Below, one piece after another: positions 1-6,329 of a stretch of DNA of 9,318 bases. Each line of letters opens with the position of its first letter. The stretch's first letter is position 1. A program made the position numbers and the translations under genes. A model generated the notes under the pieces. That model saw only the letters and a program-made list of their open reading frames with translations, ran no database searches and was not told where the DNA came from. Origin of the DNA: an uncultured Megasphaera sp. Lineage in GTDB: Bacteria; Bacillota; Negativicutes; Veillonellales; Megasphaeraceae. The stretch spans positions 1 through 9,318 of the forward strand of contig CABQJB010000077.1 of assembly GCA_902464195.1 (NCBI GenBank), given 5' to 3'.

Positions 1-204
1 GTGCTGGGCCGCACGCGGACGGCGAACCCGCATCTTACGGGCAGCGGCTTTTTTGGCATTGGCCTGGAAATTGGCGACGATAGTCCGGGCCAGCCAGCCC
101 ATGAGACAGCCTGTCAGCAAGATCTTGACAGCCAGCAAATCCCATGTCGTCGATAATAATAAGGCCAATACGACAAAAATAGACGTAACGATCGTTTTAT
201 TCAT
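1..204 (-). CDS. Small membrane protein with basic tail, partial (C-terminus outside window)
   Basis: The frame is open for 68 codons from ATG 204 to the window edge, so the C-terminus is missing. Residues about 4-20 (IVTSIFVVLALLL) and 23-44 (LLAVKILLTGCLMGWLA) are hydrophobic and look like two closely spaced membrane helices. From about residue 50 the chain becomes strongly basic, rich in Lys, Arg and Ala (KKAAARKMRVRRPR), which suggests a cytoplasmic, possibly nucleic-acid- or lipid-contacting tail. A promoter-like TTGTTT/TATAAT pair lies about 55 bases upstream, and a GGGGAG ribosome binding site precedes the start. ATG 204 is 12 bases from that site. An in-frame TTG at 210 has better spacing, and ATG 216 abuts it and is unlikely. 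I do not recognise the family, and no function can be assigned. That it is a gene is supported by the promoter, the ribosome binding site and the membrane-protein composition. Confidence 0.6.
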   Translation of the reverse strand, partial: MNKTIVTSIFVVLALLLSTTWDLLAVKILLTGCLMGWLARTIVANFQANAKKAAARKMRVRRPRAAQH

Positions 205-257
205 GAACAAACACATCTCCCCTGTCGATATACATAAAAATCATCATATTAAATTTA

Positions 258-286
258 ATTATACACGTTTTTTATGGATTAAACAA
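258..286 (-). promoter_or_regulatory. Promoter of the small membrane protein gene
   Basis: Read on the minus strand, TTGTTT (281-286) and TATAAT (258-263) are separated by exactly 17 bases, inside an AT-rich stretch between the acetyltransferase stop and the small membrane gene. The -10 box is perfect. The -35 box keeps the conserved TTG. Transcription would start near 250, giving a leader of roughly 45 bases. The rest of gap 205-308 shows no hairpin or other feature. Confidence 0.6.
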
Positions 287-308
287 GGGCTTGCCGCACG
301 ACGACTAC

Positions 309-794
309 TCAAAAAGCCAGCCGCATCTGGTACCACGTGGCACCGCCGTGGACGGAGGCGCTGACGCCTTCGTTCTGGAAGCCGAATTTCGCGTAGTACG
401 GGAGGAGCTTGTCTTTACAGGTCAGGACCAGGCCCTGTCGTCCCTGCTGCCGGGCATCGGCAATGGCTGCTTCCAGGAGCTTCCCGGCATAGCCATGACG
501 GCGGCACGAAGGCAGTGTGTTGACGCCGAAAATCATCTGCCAGGCCCCCTTTTCGTCATGCATGGCCGCCTGGGCGTACATTTCATCGGTCAAATCCCGT
601 TCATCCGTCACCATGCCGTCGACGAAGGACACAAGGGTCCCCTTTTCATCGAAGAGCAGCCAGAAATGGGCTGCATAATGGGCCAGGCGGTCCCGGAATT
701 CATCGGCCGTCGCCGCTTCCGCCGGCGGGAAACAGGCTTTCTCTACAGCCGTCACAGCAGCTAAATCGGCCATCGTAGCCGTTCTGATTTTCAT
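309..794 (-). CDS. GNAT-family N-acetyltransferase, AANAT-like
   Basis: A 161-residue single-domain GNAT enzyme, expected to transfer acetyl from acetyl-CoA to an amine in the cytoplasm. The acetyl-CoA pyrophosphate-binding motif is RRHGYA (residues 98-103), matching the family pattern Q/R-x-x-G-x-G/A. The later part (LTCKDKLLPYYAKFGF, about 124-139, then HGGATWYQM, 149-157) resembles arylalkylamine (serotonin) N-acetyltransferases, where the Tyr before the Phe-Gly-Phe turn is the general acid; here it is Tyr134. The two histidines that assist catalysis in vertebrate AANAT are not seen at the aligned positions (about residues 85-87 read WQM), so the substrate may differ. The start at 794 is chosen because GAGGAGA lies about 7 bases upstream. 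A longer frame to 842 would run through a promoter-like sequence and lacks a binding site. The substrate is unknown. The gene stands alone between a protease gene and a membrane protein gene. Confidence 0.88.
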   Translation of the reverse strand: MKIRTATMADLAAVTAVEKACFPPAEAATADEFRDRLAHYAAHFWLLFDEKGTLVSFVDGMVTDERDLTDEMYAQAAMHDEKGAWQMIFGVNTLPSCRRHGYAGKLLEAAIADARQQGRQGLVLTCKDKLLPYYAKFGFQNEGVSASVHGGATWYQMRLAF

Positions 795-828
795 GAATAA
801 TCTCCTCTTTCTTATATCGTTTTTCGCC

Positions 829-834
829 ATTATA
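829..834 (-). promoter_or_regulatory. Possible -10 box for the acetyltransferase gene
   Basis: A perfect TATAAT on the minus strand lies in the 60-base gap between the protease stop and the acetyltransferase start. It is preceded by CCTG. No convincing -35 hexamer sits 16-18 bases upstream, so it may be a weak promoter or a chance match. No terminator hairpin is seen in this gap, so read-through from the protease gene is possible. Confidence 0.4.
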
Positions 835-854
835 CAGGCCATTCGTTTCCGTCA

Positions 855-1946
855 TTATTTGATTTTATTGAGCTGTGCTGCCAGTTCTTCTGCCGACGGG
901 TCACCGTTGACCGGCGTCATGATGTTCTGTGCCCCTAAGTAGAGGGTACCGCCGGACACCGTAGCCTGCTGCTTGCTGTGGCCGTTCTGGTAGGCTGCGG
1001 CCAGGTTGCCCAGGACGAAATAGGACCGTTCAGCACTGCTCATGCTGGATGTAGCGGCGGGCTTGATGAATTTCTTGCCGTTGACGTAGACCGTACCGTC
1101 TTTGACGCTGGCGTGTTTGCCGCTCATTTCATAGAGCTTGTTGGCATAATTGTCACGCCGTTCCTGATGAGACGGATGGTCTGACGGCGAGAAGATTTCA
1201 CCGACGAAATCGCTCTGGTTATTGCCGTATTTTTCCATGACCCGCTGCCAGATGGCTGCCGTCGCACCGGGATTATAGCCGGCCCGGGTAATATAATCGA
1301 AGGACAGATTATCCGCTTCCCATTCGGCAGCTCTGTCGATATGGACCGTTTCGATCTGATTGCTGACCGTATTGAGGATGAGGTTGTTCAGGCCTGAGCC
1401 GCCGATCGTATCAGCCAGGACCATCTTTCCGATTTCGACATTGACCTTCTTCTGCGTCGAATTGGCGACGTGGTGTTTCTGGCCGTGCCCCATTTCATGA
1501 CCTAAGACGACGGCGATTTCATCATCGTTGCTGACCAGGTCGAACATGCCCTTGTTGACGACCATGACGTGGCCCATAGTGCAGGCTGCATTGAACGTCG
1601 TGTCCGGGCTGACATACCAACGGTACGGCAAGGTCTTGATGCTGGAGTCGGTCTGGGCGATGCTGGCGCTGAGGCGGTTCATAATGGAAGCCAGGCGTTC
1701 ATCATAATAGGAGTTGTGAAGGACGCCGGTCTGCTTGGTAACGGACTGGTAAATCTCGCTCTGCCCCTCTTTGGTCGTGTCGTAATGCTTAATCTGTTTG
1801 CTCAAGGCCGATTTCACCTGAAAGCCGCCGATGACATCGGTAATGAGGTCCGCCTGGACCGGCTGGACCGGCACGATGCCCATGGGCAGTGAAAACGCGG
1901 CCATGGTTGCCACACAGGCAGCGGCTATTTTTTTCTTCATATGCAT
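855..1946 (-). CDS. Secreted M48-family zinc metalloprotease
   Basis: A 363-residue protein with an N-terminal signal peptide: Lys-rich residues 4-6, a hydrophobic core of about 7-26, and likely cleavage after QA at 31-32. In a diderm it should act in the periplasm. The M48 signature HEMGH is at 150-154, with His150 and His154 as zinc ligands and Glu151 as the catalytic base. The third ligand is probably Glu210 in EWEAD (208-212), and DHPSHQER (257-264) is the conserved substrate-side loop. The family includes BepA, LoiP/YggG and HtpX, which degrade misfolded envelope proteins. This one lacks the HtpX-type membrane helices. The C-terminal 80 residues hold two related strand-rich motifs (see findings). 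ATG 1946 is used, giving MHMKKK. AAGGGTG lies about 7 bases upstream, and MKKK at 1940 is an alternative. The frame extends to 2108 but that overlaps the symporter gene and its Lys/Ser-rich leader is not credible. Housekeeping quality control is inferred, not shown. Confidence 0.92.
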   Translation of the reverse strand: MHMKKKIAAACVATMAAFSLPMGIVPVQPVQADLITDVIGGFQVKSALSKQIKHYDTTKEGQSEIYQSVTKQTGVLHNSYYDERLASIMNRLSASIAQTDSSIKTLPYRWYVSPDTTFNAACTMGHVMVVNKGMFDLVSNDDEIAVVLGHEMGHGQKHHVANSTQKKVNVEIGKMVLADTIGGSGLNNLILNTVSNQIETVHIDRAAEWEADNLSFDYITRAGYNPGATAAIWQRVMEKYGNNQSDFVGEIFSPSDHPSHQERRDNYANKLYEMSGKHASVKDGTVYVNGKKFIKPAATSSMSSAERSYFVLGNLAAAYQNGHSKQQATVSGGTLYLGAQNIMTPVNGDPSAEELAAQLNKIK

Positions 1947-2004
1947 AAAAATCACCCTTCCCCTGTACTGGAAATCTATACTTCCATTATACAAGGAAAG
2001 GGTG
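1947..2004 (-). terminator. Terminator-like hairpin between symporter and protease genes
   Basis: On the minus strand CACCCTTTCC (2004-1995) can pair with GGGAAGGGTG (1962-1953), about 10 pairs with one G-U. The stem is followed by AT5 directly before the protease ATG. The loop is long (32 bases) but can form an inner TGGAA/TTCCA stem. RNA reading through from the symporter would fold this way and could terminate, or hide the protease ribosome binding site, which lies in the right arm. RNA started at the internal promoter (1986-2013) lacks the left arm. The long loop makes efficient termination uncertain. Confidence 0.45.
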
Positions 2005-2013
2005 GACTTGCAA
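1986..2013 (-). promoter_or_regulatory. Promoter of the M48 protease gene
   Basis: On the minus strand TTGCAA (2008-2013) and a perfect TATAAT (1986-1991) are separated by 16 bases. The -35 box lies just downstream of the symporter stop codon. Initiation near 1979 would give a leader of about 33 bases that contains only the right arm of the hairpin described at 1947-2004. Confidence 0.6.
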
Positions 2014-2016
2014 GAC

Positions 2017-3438
2017 TTAATGAGCCGTGATTTCTTCGTAGTCGACTTCTTCGCCCTGTTTTTCCCGGACGACGACTTTTTCCTGGAACTCGAAACATTC
2101 CTTGGCAATATCCTTATTCAGCCAAATGAGGCAGATGAGGTTCGGGATGATCATCAAGCCGTTCATGGTATCGGAGAAATTCCAGACCATATCCAGCGTC
2201 GTCGTAGCGCCGACGAAGGTGATAAGGCTGAAAATGATACGGTAGCCGACGATGACGGCTCGGGCCTTGATGAGGTATTCCAAGGCCTTCTCGCCGTAAT
2301 ATTCCCAGCCCAGGATAGTCGAAAAGGCGAACAGAGCCAGGGCGACGGACACGATGAGCTTGCCGTATTCGCCAAAGACAGAGCTAAAGGCCAGGATGGT
2401 CAGCTGGGCCCCGGTGACGAGTTTCCCCGTCGACGGGTCGATGGTCCCCAGCGTCCCCGACGAGGCGATGACCAGGCCGGTCAGCATACAGATGATCATG
2501 GTATCGAAGAAAGTCCCGGTCATATTGATGTAGCCCTGGCGGGACGGATGGTCCGTACGGGCTGCTGCAGCGGCAATCGGAGCCGAGCCGAGGCCGGCTT
2601 CATTGGAGAAGACACCACGGGCGACGCCCCAGCGCATCGCCTGGAGGGTTGAAGCGACGACGGTGCCGCCGATACCGCCGGCGACGGAATCGAAGGAAAA
2701 GGCCATGCGGAACATTTCAGCGACGCCAGCCGGCACAGCGGCCCAGTTGGCGACGATGACGATGATAGAAGCGACGAAATAGAAAGCTGCCATGAAGGGG
2801 ACGACGACACTGGAAACACGGCCGATGCCCTTGATGCCCCGCAGGAAAATGGCCAGGGACAAAACGGTAATGACGGCGCCGACGAGATACGTCGGGATGG
2901 CATAGCTCGTAAAGAGGGCTGCCGAAATGGAATTGGCCTGGGTCATATTGCCGATGCCAAAGGACGCGCAGACGGCAAAGAAGGCGAAGAGCCAGGCCAG
3001 GGTGTGCCCGCAGACCTTGTTCTTGATGCCGTTCTTCATGGCATACATCGGACCGCCGCACATTTCACCGACGCTATTCGTTTCACGGTATTTGACGGCC
3101 AGGACCGATTCACCATACTTCGTCGAAAGGCCGAAGCAGGCACTGATCCACATCCAGACCAGAGCCCCCGGTCCGCCCAGGACCATGGCCGTGGCGACGC
3201 CGACGATGTTACCCGTGCCGACAGTAGCCGCCAGGGCCGTCATGAGCGACTGGAACGGCGAAATGTCGCCGGCATGCTTGCCGTTGCGGAAAATCATCAT
3301 GATGGAATAGTGCAGGTTCCGCCAAGGCAGGAATTTCAGACGGATCGTCAGGAAAATGCCCGTCCCGACCAGAAAGGCCAACATGACAGGTCCCCAGACG
3401 AAATTATTGACATCCTTCAAAATCATACCGACATCCAT
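2017..3438 (-). CDS. Sodium:alanine/glycine symporter (AGCS family)
   Basis: A 473-residue inner-membrane carrier, normal length for the alanine or glycine:cation symporter family, which imports small neutral amino acids (alanine, glycine) with Na+ or H+. There are about ten to eleven hydrophobic segments, for example 16-32, 180-199, 211-230, 307-325 and 361-378. Family signatures are clear: ATVGTGNIVG (71-80) and GGPGALVWMW (88-97), which help form the substrate and ion site, RGVFSNEAGLGSAPIAAA (274-291), and INMTGTFFDTMIICMLTG (304-321). The C-terminus is short, charged and cytoplasmic (EKVVVREKQGEE, about 453-464). ATG 3438 is chosen because AAAGGGGGAG ends 5 bases upstream. A longer frame to 3480 lacks such a site. 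The gene has its own AT-rich promoter and is isolated from the upstream cluster by a strong terminator. The exact amino acid transported cannot be read from the sequence. Confidence 0.95.
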   Translation of the reverse strand: MDVGMILKDVNNFVWGPVMLAFLVGTGIFLTIRLKFLPWRNLHYSIMMIFRNGKHAGDISPFQSLMTALAATVGTGNIVGVATAMVLGGPGALVWMWISACFGLSTKYGESVLAVKYRETNSVGEMCGGPMYAMKNGIKNKVCGHTLAWLFAFFAVCASFGIGNMTQANSISAALFTSYAIPTYLVGAVITVLSLAIFLRGIKGIGRVSSVVVPFMAAFYFVASIIVIVANWAAVPAGVAEMFRMAFSFDSVAGGIGGTVVASTLQAMRWGVARGVFSNEAGLGSAPIAAAAARTDHPSRQGYINMTGTFFDTMIICMLTGLVIASSGTLGTIDPSTGKLVTGAQLTILAFSSVFGEYGKLIVSVALALFAFSTILGWEYYGEKALEYLIKARAVIVGYRIIFSLITFVGATTTLDMVWNFSDTMNGLMIIPNLICLIWLNKDIAKECFEFQEKVVVREKQGEEVDYEEITAH

Positions 3439-3523
3439 ACAAACTCCCCCTTTACGAAGACAGCGTCCCAAAGCATTCACAAAAAAGCAAGTAATTACAT
3501 ATTTTATATTTAATATACTAGGA

Positions 3524-3559
3524 ATTATATCATTTTATATTAAATATGTAAAGTGTCAA
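3524..3559 (-). promoter_or_regulatory. Promoter region of the AGCS symporter gene (two overlapping candidates)
   Basis: On the minus strand a consensus TTGACA (3554-3559) is followed after 16 bases by TAAAAT (3532-3537). A further 8 bases downstream sits TGATATAAT (3524-3532), a consensus extended -10 element that needs no -35 box. Either or both may be used. The leader to ATG 3438 would be about 80 bases of very AT-rich sequence (3440-3520). I see no riboswitch or stable hairpin in it. Confidence 0.65.
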
Positions 3560-3572
3560 ACGTTTAATCAGT

Positions 3573-3608
3573 AAAAAAATGGTCTGTCGCATGTGTGACA
3601 GACCATTT
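3573..3608 (-). terminator. Intrinsic terminator of the hslO-mtaD cluster
   Basis: A perfect 12-base inverted repeat: AAATGGTCTGTC (3577-3588) pairs with GACAGACCATTT (3597-3608) around an 8-base loop. On the minus strand it is followed by an unbroken run of seven T (3579-3573, counting the T that pair at the stem base), as expected for a rho-independent terminator. It lies about 150 bases beyond the mtaD stop and just upstream of the symporter promoter, so it separates the two transcription units. On the plus strand only three T follow, so it is not bidirectional by this criterion. Confidence 0.85.
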
Positions 3609-3612
3609 GAGT

Positions 3613-3759
3613 TGTTAGGGGCTAGTGGCTAGTGGTTAGCCGATGATTTTAAATTTAAAGCGGGAGTACCCATACATACGGTGTTCCGGGATTCCCACAA
3701 GCGGGCCGCCTTTCAGGACGGCCCCTACGAGCCACGAACCACGAACTACGAGCTACTAA
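3613..3759. repeat. Intergenic repeat element with inverted heptamer arrays at both ends
   Basis: Part of the 323-base gene-free gap 3439-3761. The left end (3613-3640) is three to four tandem 7-base units, two of them identical (GGCTAGT at 3620-3626 and 3627-3633). The right end (3725-3759) is five tandem 7-base units fitting CYACGAR, the last being CTACTAA, and it stops 2 bases from the mtaD stop codon. The left array matches the reverse complement of the right array at about 13 of 18 positions, so the two ends form an imperfect inverted repeat. The interior (3641-3724) has no open frame of note and includes a GC-rich hairpin at 3703-3724. I know of no named element that fits. It is probably an interspersed non-coding repeat of this lineage. 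Confidence 0.7.
3703..3724. other. GC-rich hairpin inside the intergenic repeat
   Basis: GGGCCG (3703-3708) pairs with CGGCCC (3719-3724), and the stem continues with CCT (3709-3711) against AGG (3715-3717) around a TTC loop, with a single bulged A at 3718. That gives nine pairs, eight of them G-C. No T-run follows on either strand, so it is not an obvious terminator. It would be transcribed as part of the mtaD 3' untranslated region and could block 3' exonucleases. Confidence 0.6.
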
Positions 3760-3761
3760 AA

Positions 3762-5042
3762 CTAAATCTGTGCAAAGAGTTTCTTCCGGGTCCGTTCGGC
3801 TTCGGCTTTGATCTTTTCGATATCCAGTTTGGTGAATTCTTTATGACGCAAGAGGACTTCGCCGTTGACCAGGACCGTATCGACATCCATGCTGTTGGCA
3901 CTGTAGGCCATGAGGCTCAGGGTGTCGTTCTTGGGGTACCAGTGCAGGCCTTCGCGGTCGACGAGGGTGATATCGGCTTTATAGCCTGTTTCCAGTTTGC
4001 CGATGTCCGTATAGCCCAGGCACTTGGCGCCGCCTTCGGTCAGCATGTTGATGGCCGTTTCGGCCGGGATGACCAGCGGGTCCAGGGTATTGGCCTTGTG
4101 GATGAGCGTAGTCAGGCGCATTTCTTCGACGATATCGAGATTGTTGTTGCTCGATGCCCCATCGGTACCGAGGCCGACCGTGATGCCTTTGGCCAGCATC
4201 TTGGGCACCGGTGCGATACCGCTGGCCAGCTTGAGGTTGCTGCCCGGATTGTGGGCGACGCGGACGTGCTTTGCCGCCATGATATCCATATCGTCGTCAT
4301 CGACCCAGACGCAGTGGGCAGCCAGGCAGCCGCAGTCCAATACGCCGATTTCATCCATCAGGGCAATCGGCGATTTACCGTATTGCTGCTTGATGTTTTC
4401 CACTTCCCCTTTGGTTTCGCTGAGGTGGATATGGATTTCGGCACCCAGTTCCCGTGCCTGGTCGACGAATTTGTGGAGATAATCGGGCGGGCACGTATAG
4501 GGCGCATGAGGTCCCATCATGACCGTAATGCGGCCATCGGCCTTGCCGTGCCAGTCGAGGAAGAGCTGGCGGTTTTCGTCGAGGCCGGCCTGGGCATTCG
4601 GTCCGATACCGATACTACCGCGGCACAAGCAGGCCCGGATTCCCGATTCTTCGACGGCGCGGGCTTCCTGATCCATGTGGTCGTACATATCGGCATAAGC
4701 CGTCGTACCGCAGCGGATCATTTCGGCAATGCCCAGCATGGACTGGGCGTAAATGACATCATCTGTCAATTTGGCTTCAGCCGGCCAGATTTTCTTTTCC
4801 AGCCAGTCCATGAGCTGCATGTCGTCGGCATAGCTGCGGAAGACCGTCATGGCGACATGGTTATGGGTGTTGACGAAGCCCGGCAGGGCCAGCATGCCCT
4901 TGCCGTCGATGACTTCGTCGTAGTCTGATACCTTCGGCGCTTCGGGAAAACCGGTAATGCGTGAGCCGTCGATGGCGATATTCTGGCCTTCTAAGACGTG
5001 GTGGTCCTGGTAGAGGGCTACGTGCTGAATCAGTTTTTTCAT
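3762..5042 (-). CDS. mtaD: 5-methylthioadenosine/S-adenosylhomocysteine deaminase
   Basis: A 426-residue amidohydrolase of the MtaD/DadD type, which hydrolytically deaminates MTA to methylthioinosine and SAH to S-inosylhomocysteine; some members also take 5'-deoxyadenosine or adenosine. The metal-dependent barrel is complete: NTHNH (His60, His62), HLSETKGE (His206, Glu209), AAHCVWVD (His243) and GTDGASSNNN (Asp294). Further hallmarks are GPHAPYT (His179), and RGSIG (Arg141) in the region that contacts the SAH carboxylate in the Thermotoga enzyme. The flanking beta-sandwich is built from residues 1-55 and about 345-400. ATG 5042 is preceded by AGGAGGGG at about 5 bases. The gene lies 18 bases after ahcY and is the last of the cluster. 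Guanine deaminase or a chlorohydrolase would be the alternative annotation, but the linkage to ahcY and mtnA/mtnP makes MTA/SAH much more likely. Confidence 0.92.
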   Translation of the reverse strand: MKKLIQHVALYQDHHVLEGQNIAIDGSRITGFPEAPKVSDYDEVIDGKGMLALPGFVNTHNHVAMTVFRSYADDMQLMDWLEKKIWPAEAKLTDDVIYAQSMLGIAEMIRCGTTAYADMYDHMDQEARAVEESGIRACLCRGSIGIGPNAQAGLDENRQLFLDWHGKADGRITVMMGPHAPYTCPPDYLHKFVDQARELGAEIHIHLSETKGEVENIKQQYGKSPIALMDEIGVLDCGCLAAHCVWVDDDDMDIMAAKHVRVAHNPGSNLKLASGIAPVPKMLAKGITVGLGTDGASSNNNLDIVEEMRLTTLIHKANTLDPLVIPAETAINMLTEGGAKCLGYTDIGKLETGYKADITLVDREGLHWYPKNDTLSLMAYSANSMDVDTVLVNGEVLLRHKEFTKLDIEKIKAEAERTRKKLFAQI

Positions 5043-5060
5043 CGTTTCCCCTCCTGGTCC

Positions 5061-6302
5061 TTAATCGAGATTCAGATATTTACGCTGTTCTTCGCTGAGC
5101 GTGTCGATGGCATAGCCCATGGAAGCCAGTTTAATCTTGGCAATTTCCGTATCGATTTCATGAGGCAGGACATAGACATGGTTGCCCAGTTCGGCATGGT
5201 GTTCAAGGATGTATTTGGCAGCCAGGGCCTGAACAGCAAAGGACAGGTCCATGATTTCAGCCGGATGACCATCGCCGGCAGCCAGGTTGACCAGGCGGCC
5301 TTCAGCCAGCAAGTTGATGACATGGCCGTTCGGGAGTTCATAGCCTTCGATATTGTGGCGGGCTTCAAAGTGGCGGACTGCCAGGGCTTCCAGTTCGGGC
5401 TTGTTGATTTCTACATCGAAATGACCGGCATTGGCCAGAACGACGCCGTCTTTCATGTTCTTCATGTGTTCGCCGCGGATGACGTCTTTGTCGCCAGTCA
5501 GGGTGACGAAGATATCGCCGACTTTAGCCGCTTCGGCCATGGGCATGACTTCAAAGCCGTCGAAAACAGCTTCAATGGCTTTGATCGGATCGACTTCGGT
5601 AACGATGACATGAGCACCCAGGCCTTTGGCACGCATAGCGCAGCCTTTGCCGCACCAACCATAGCCGGCGACGACGACTTTCTTGCCGACGACGGTCAGG
5701 TTCGTCGTGCGCATGATGCCGTCCCACGTGGACTGGCCTGTGCCATAACGGTTATCAAAGAGGTATTTGCAGTACGAATCGTTGGCTGCGATCATAGGGA
5801 ACTTCAATTCGCCGGCTTTGTCGAGGCCGTGGAGACGGTTGACGCCAGTCGTCGTTTCTTCCGTACCGCCCAGAAGGTTTTCCATGGCATCGGCCCGCGT
5901 CGTGTGCAGGAGATGGACCTGGTCGCCGCCGTCATCGATGATGATGTCCGGATGATGGTCCAGGGATTTATTGAGGAAATCGAAGTATTCTTCGTCCGTT
6001 GCGCCATACCAGGCATAGACGGTCAAGCCATCTTCGACGAGGGCTGCAGCGACGTCGTCCTGGGTGGACAAGGGGTTGCTGCCGGTAACGATGACGTTGG
6101 CGCCGGCGCGATGAAGGACTTCTGCCAAATAGGCCGTCTTGGCTTCGAGATGGACGCTGACGCAAATCGTTTTGCCCTTAAAGGTCTGGTCGGCTTTCAG
6201 TTTGTCGCCAATGGCATTGAGGGCCGGCATGTGACGATCGACCCAGCTGATTTTTTCATGACCGCTTTTAGCTAACTTGATATCGCGAATAATAGATTCC
6301 AT
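5061..6302 (-). CDS. ahcY: Adenosylhomocysteinase (SAH hydrolase; possibly acting on S-inosylhomocysteine)
   Basis: A 413-residue NAD-dependent hydrolase that reversibly splits SAH into adenosine and homocysteine in the cytoplasm. The substrate domain shows His51 (VSVHLEAKT), Asp125 (DDGGD), Glu149 (TEETTTG), Lys179 and Asp183/Asn184 (CKYLFDNRYGTGQS), all at catalytic positions. The NAD fold has VAGYGWCGKG (211-220). Further conserved motifs are NAGHFDVEI (His293) and GDGHPAEIMD (His346). It is the short form found in archaea and Thermotoga: it lacks the roughly 40-residue insert of many bacterial enzymes, and it ends in EEQRKYLNLD rather than the DHYRY-type tail. In Methanocaldococcus, an enzyme of this family cleaves S-inosylhomocysteine made by a deaminase. 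The adjacent mtaD makes that possible here, but the sequence does not settle it. ATG 6302 has AAGAGG about 10 bases upstream, and the gene starts 27 bases after mtnA. Confidence 0.95.
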   Translation of the reverse strand: MESIIRDIKLAKSGHEKISWVDRHMPALNAIGDKLKADQTFKGKTICVSVHLEAKTAYLAEVLHRAGANVIVTGSNPLSTQDDVAAALVEDGLTVYAWYGATDEEYFDFLNKSLDHHPDIIIDDGGDQVHLLHTTRADAMENLLGGTEETTTGVNRLHGLDKAGELKFPMIAANDSYCKYLFDNRYGTGQSTWDGIMRTTNLTVVGKKVVVAGYGWCGKGCAMRAKGLGAHVIVTEVDPIKAIEAVFDGFEVMPMAEAAKVGDIFVTLTGDKDVIRGEHMKNMKDGVVLANAGHFDVEINKPELEALAVRHFEARHNIEGYELPNGHVINLLAEGRLVNLAAGDGHPAEIMDLSFAVQALAAKYILEHHAELGNHVYVLPHEIDTEIAKIKLASMGYAIDTLSEEQRKYLNLD

Positions 6303-6329
6303 ACGAGTAAGACCTCTTTCTGTAATGAA

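Noticed and set aside
53..364. Plus-strand frame at 53-364
   Set aside because: It crosses the AT-rich promoter region and the acetyltransferase 3' end, has no binding site, and conflicts with a better-supported minus-strand frame.
1947..2108. N-terminal extension of the M48 protease to 2108
   Set aside because: It overlaps the end of the symporter gene, reads through a promoter and hairpin, and would place a Lys/Ser-rich segment before a good signal peptide. The start at 1946 has a proper ribosome binding site.
3613..3759. Insertion sequence or transposase remnant
   Set aside because: No transposase frame and no clear target-site duplication are visible. The ends are heptamer arrays rather than exact terminal inverted repeats.
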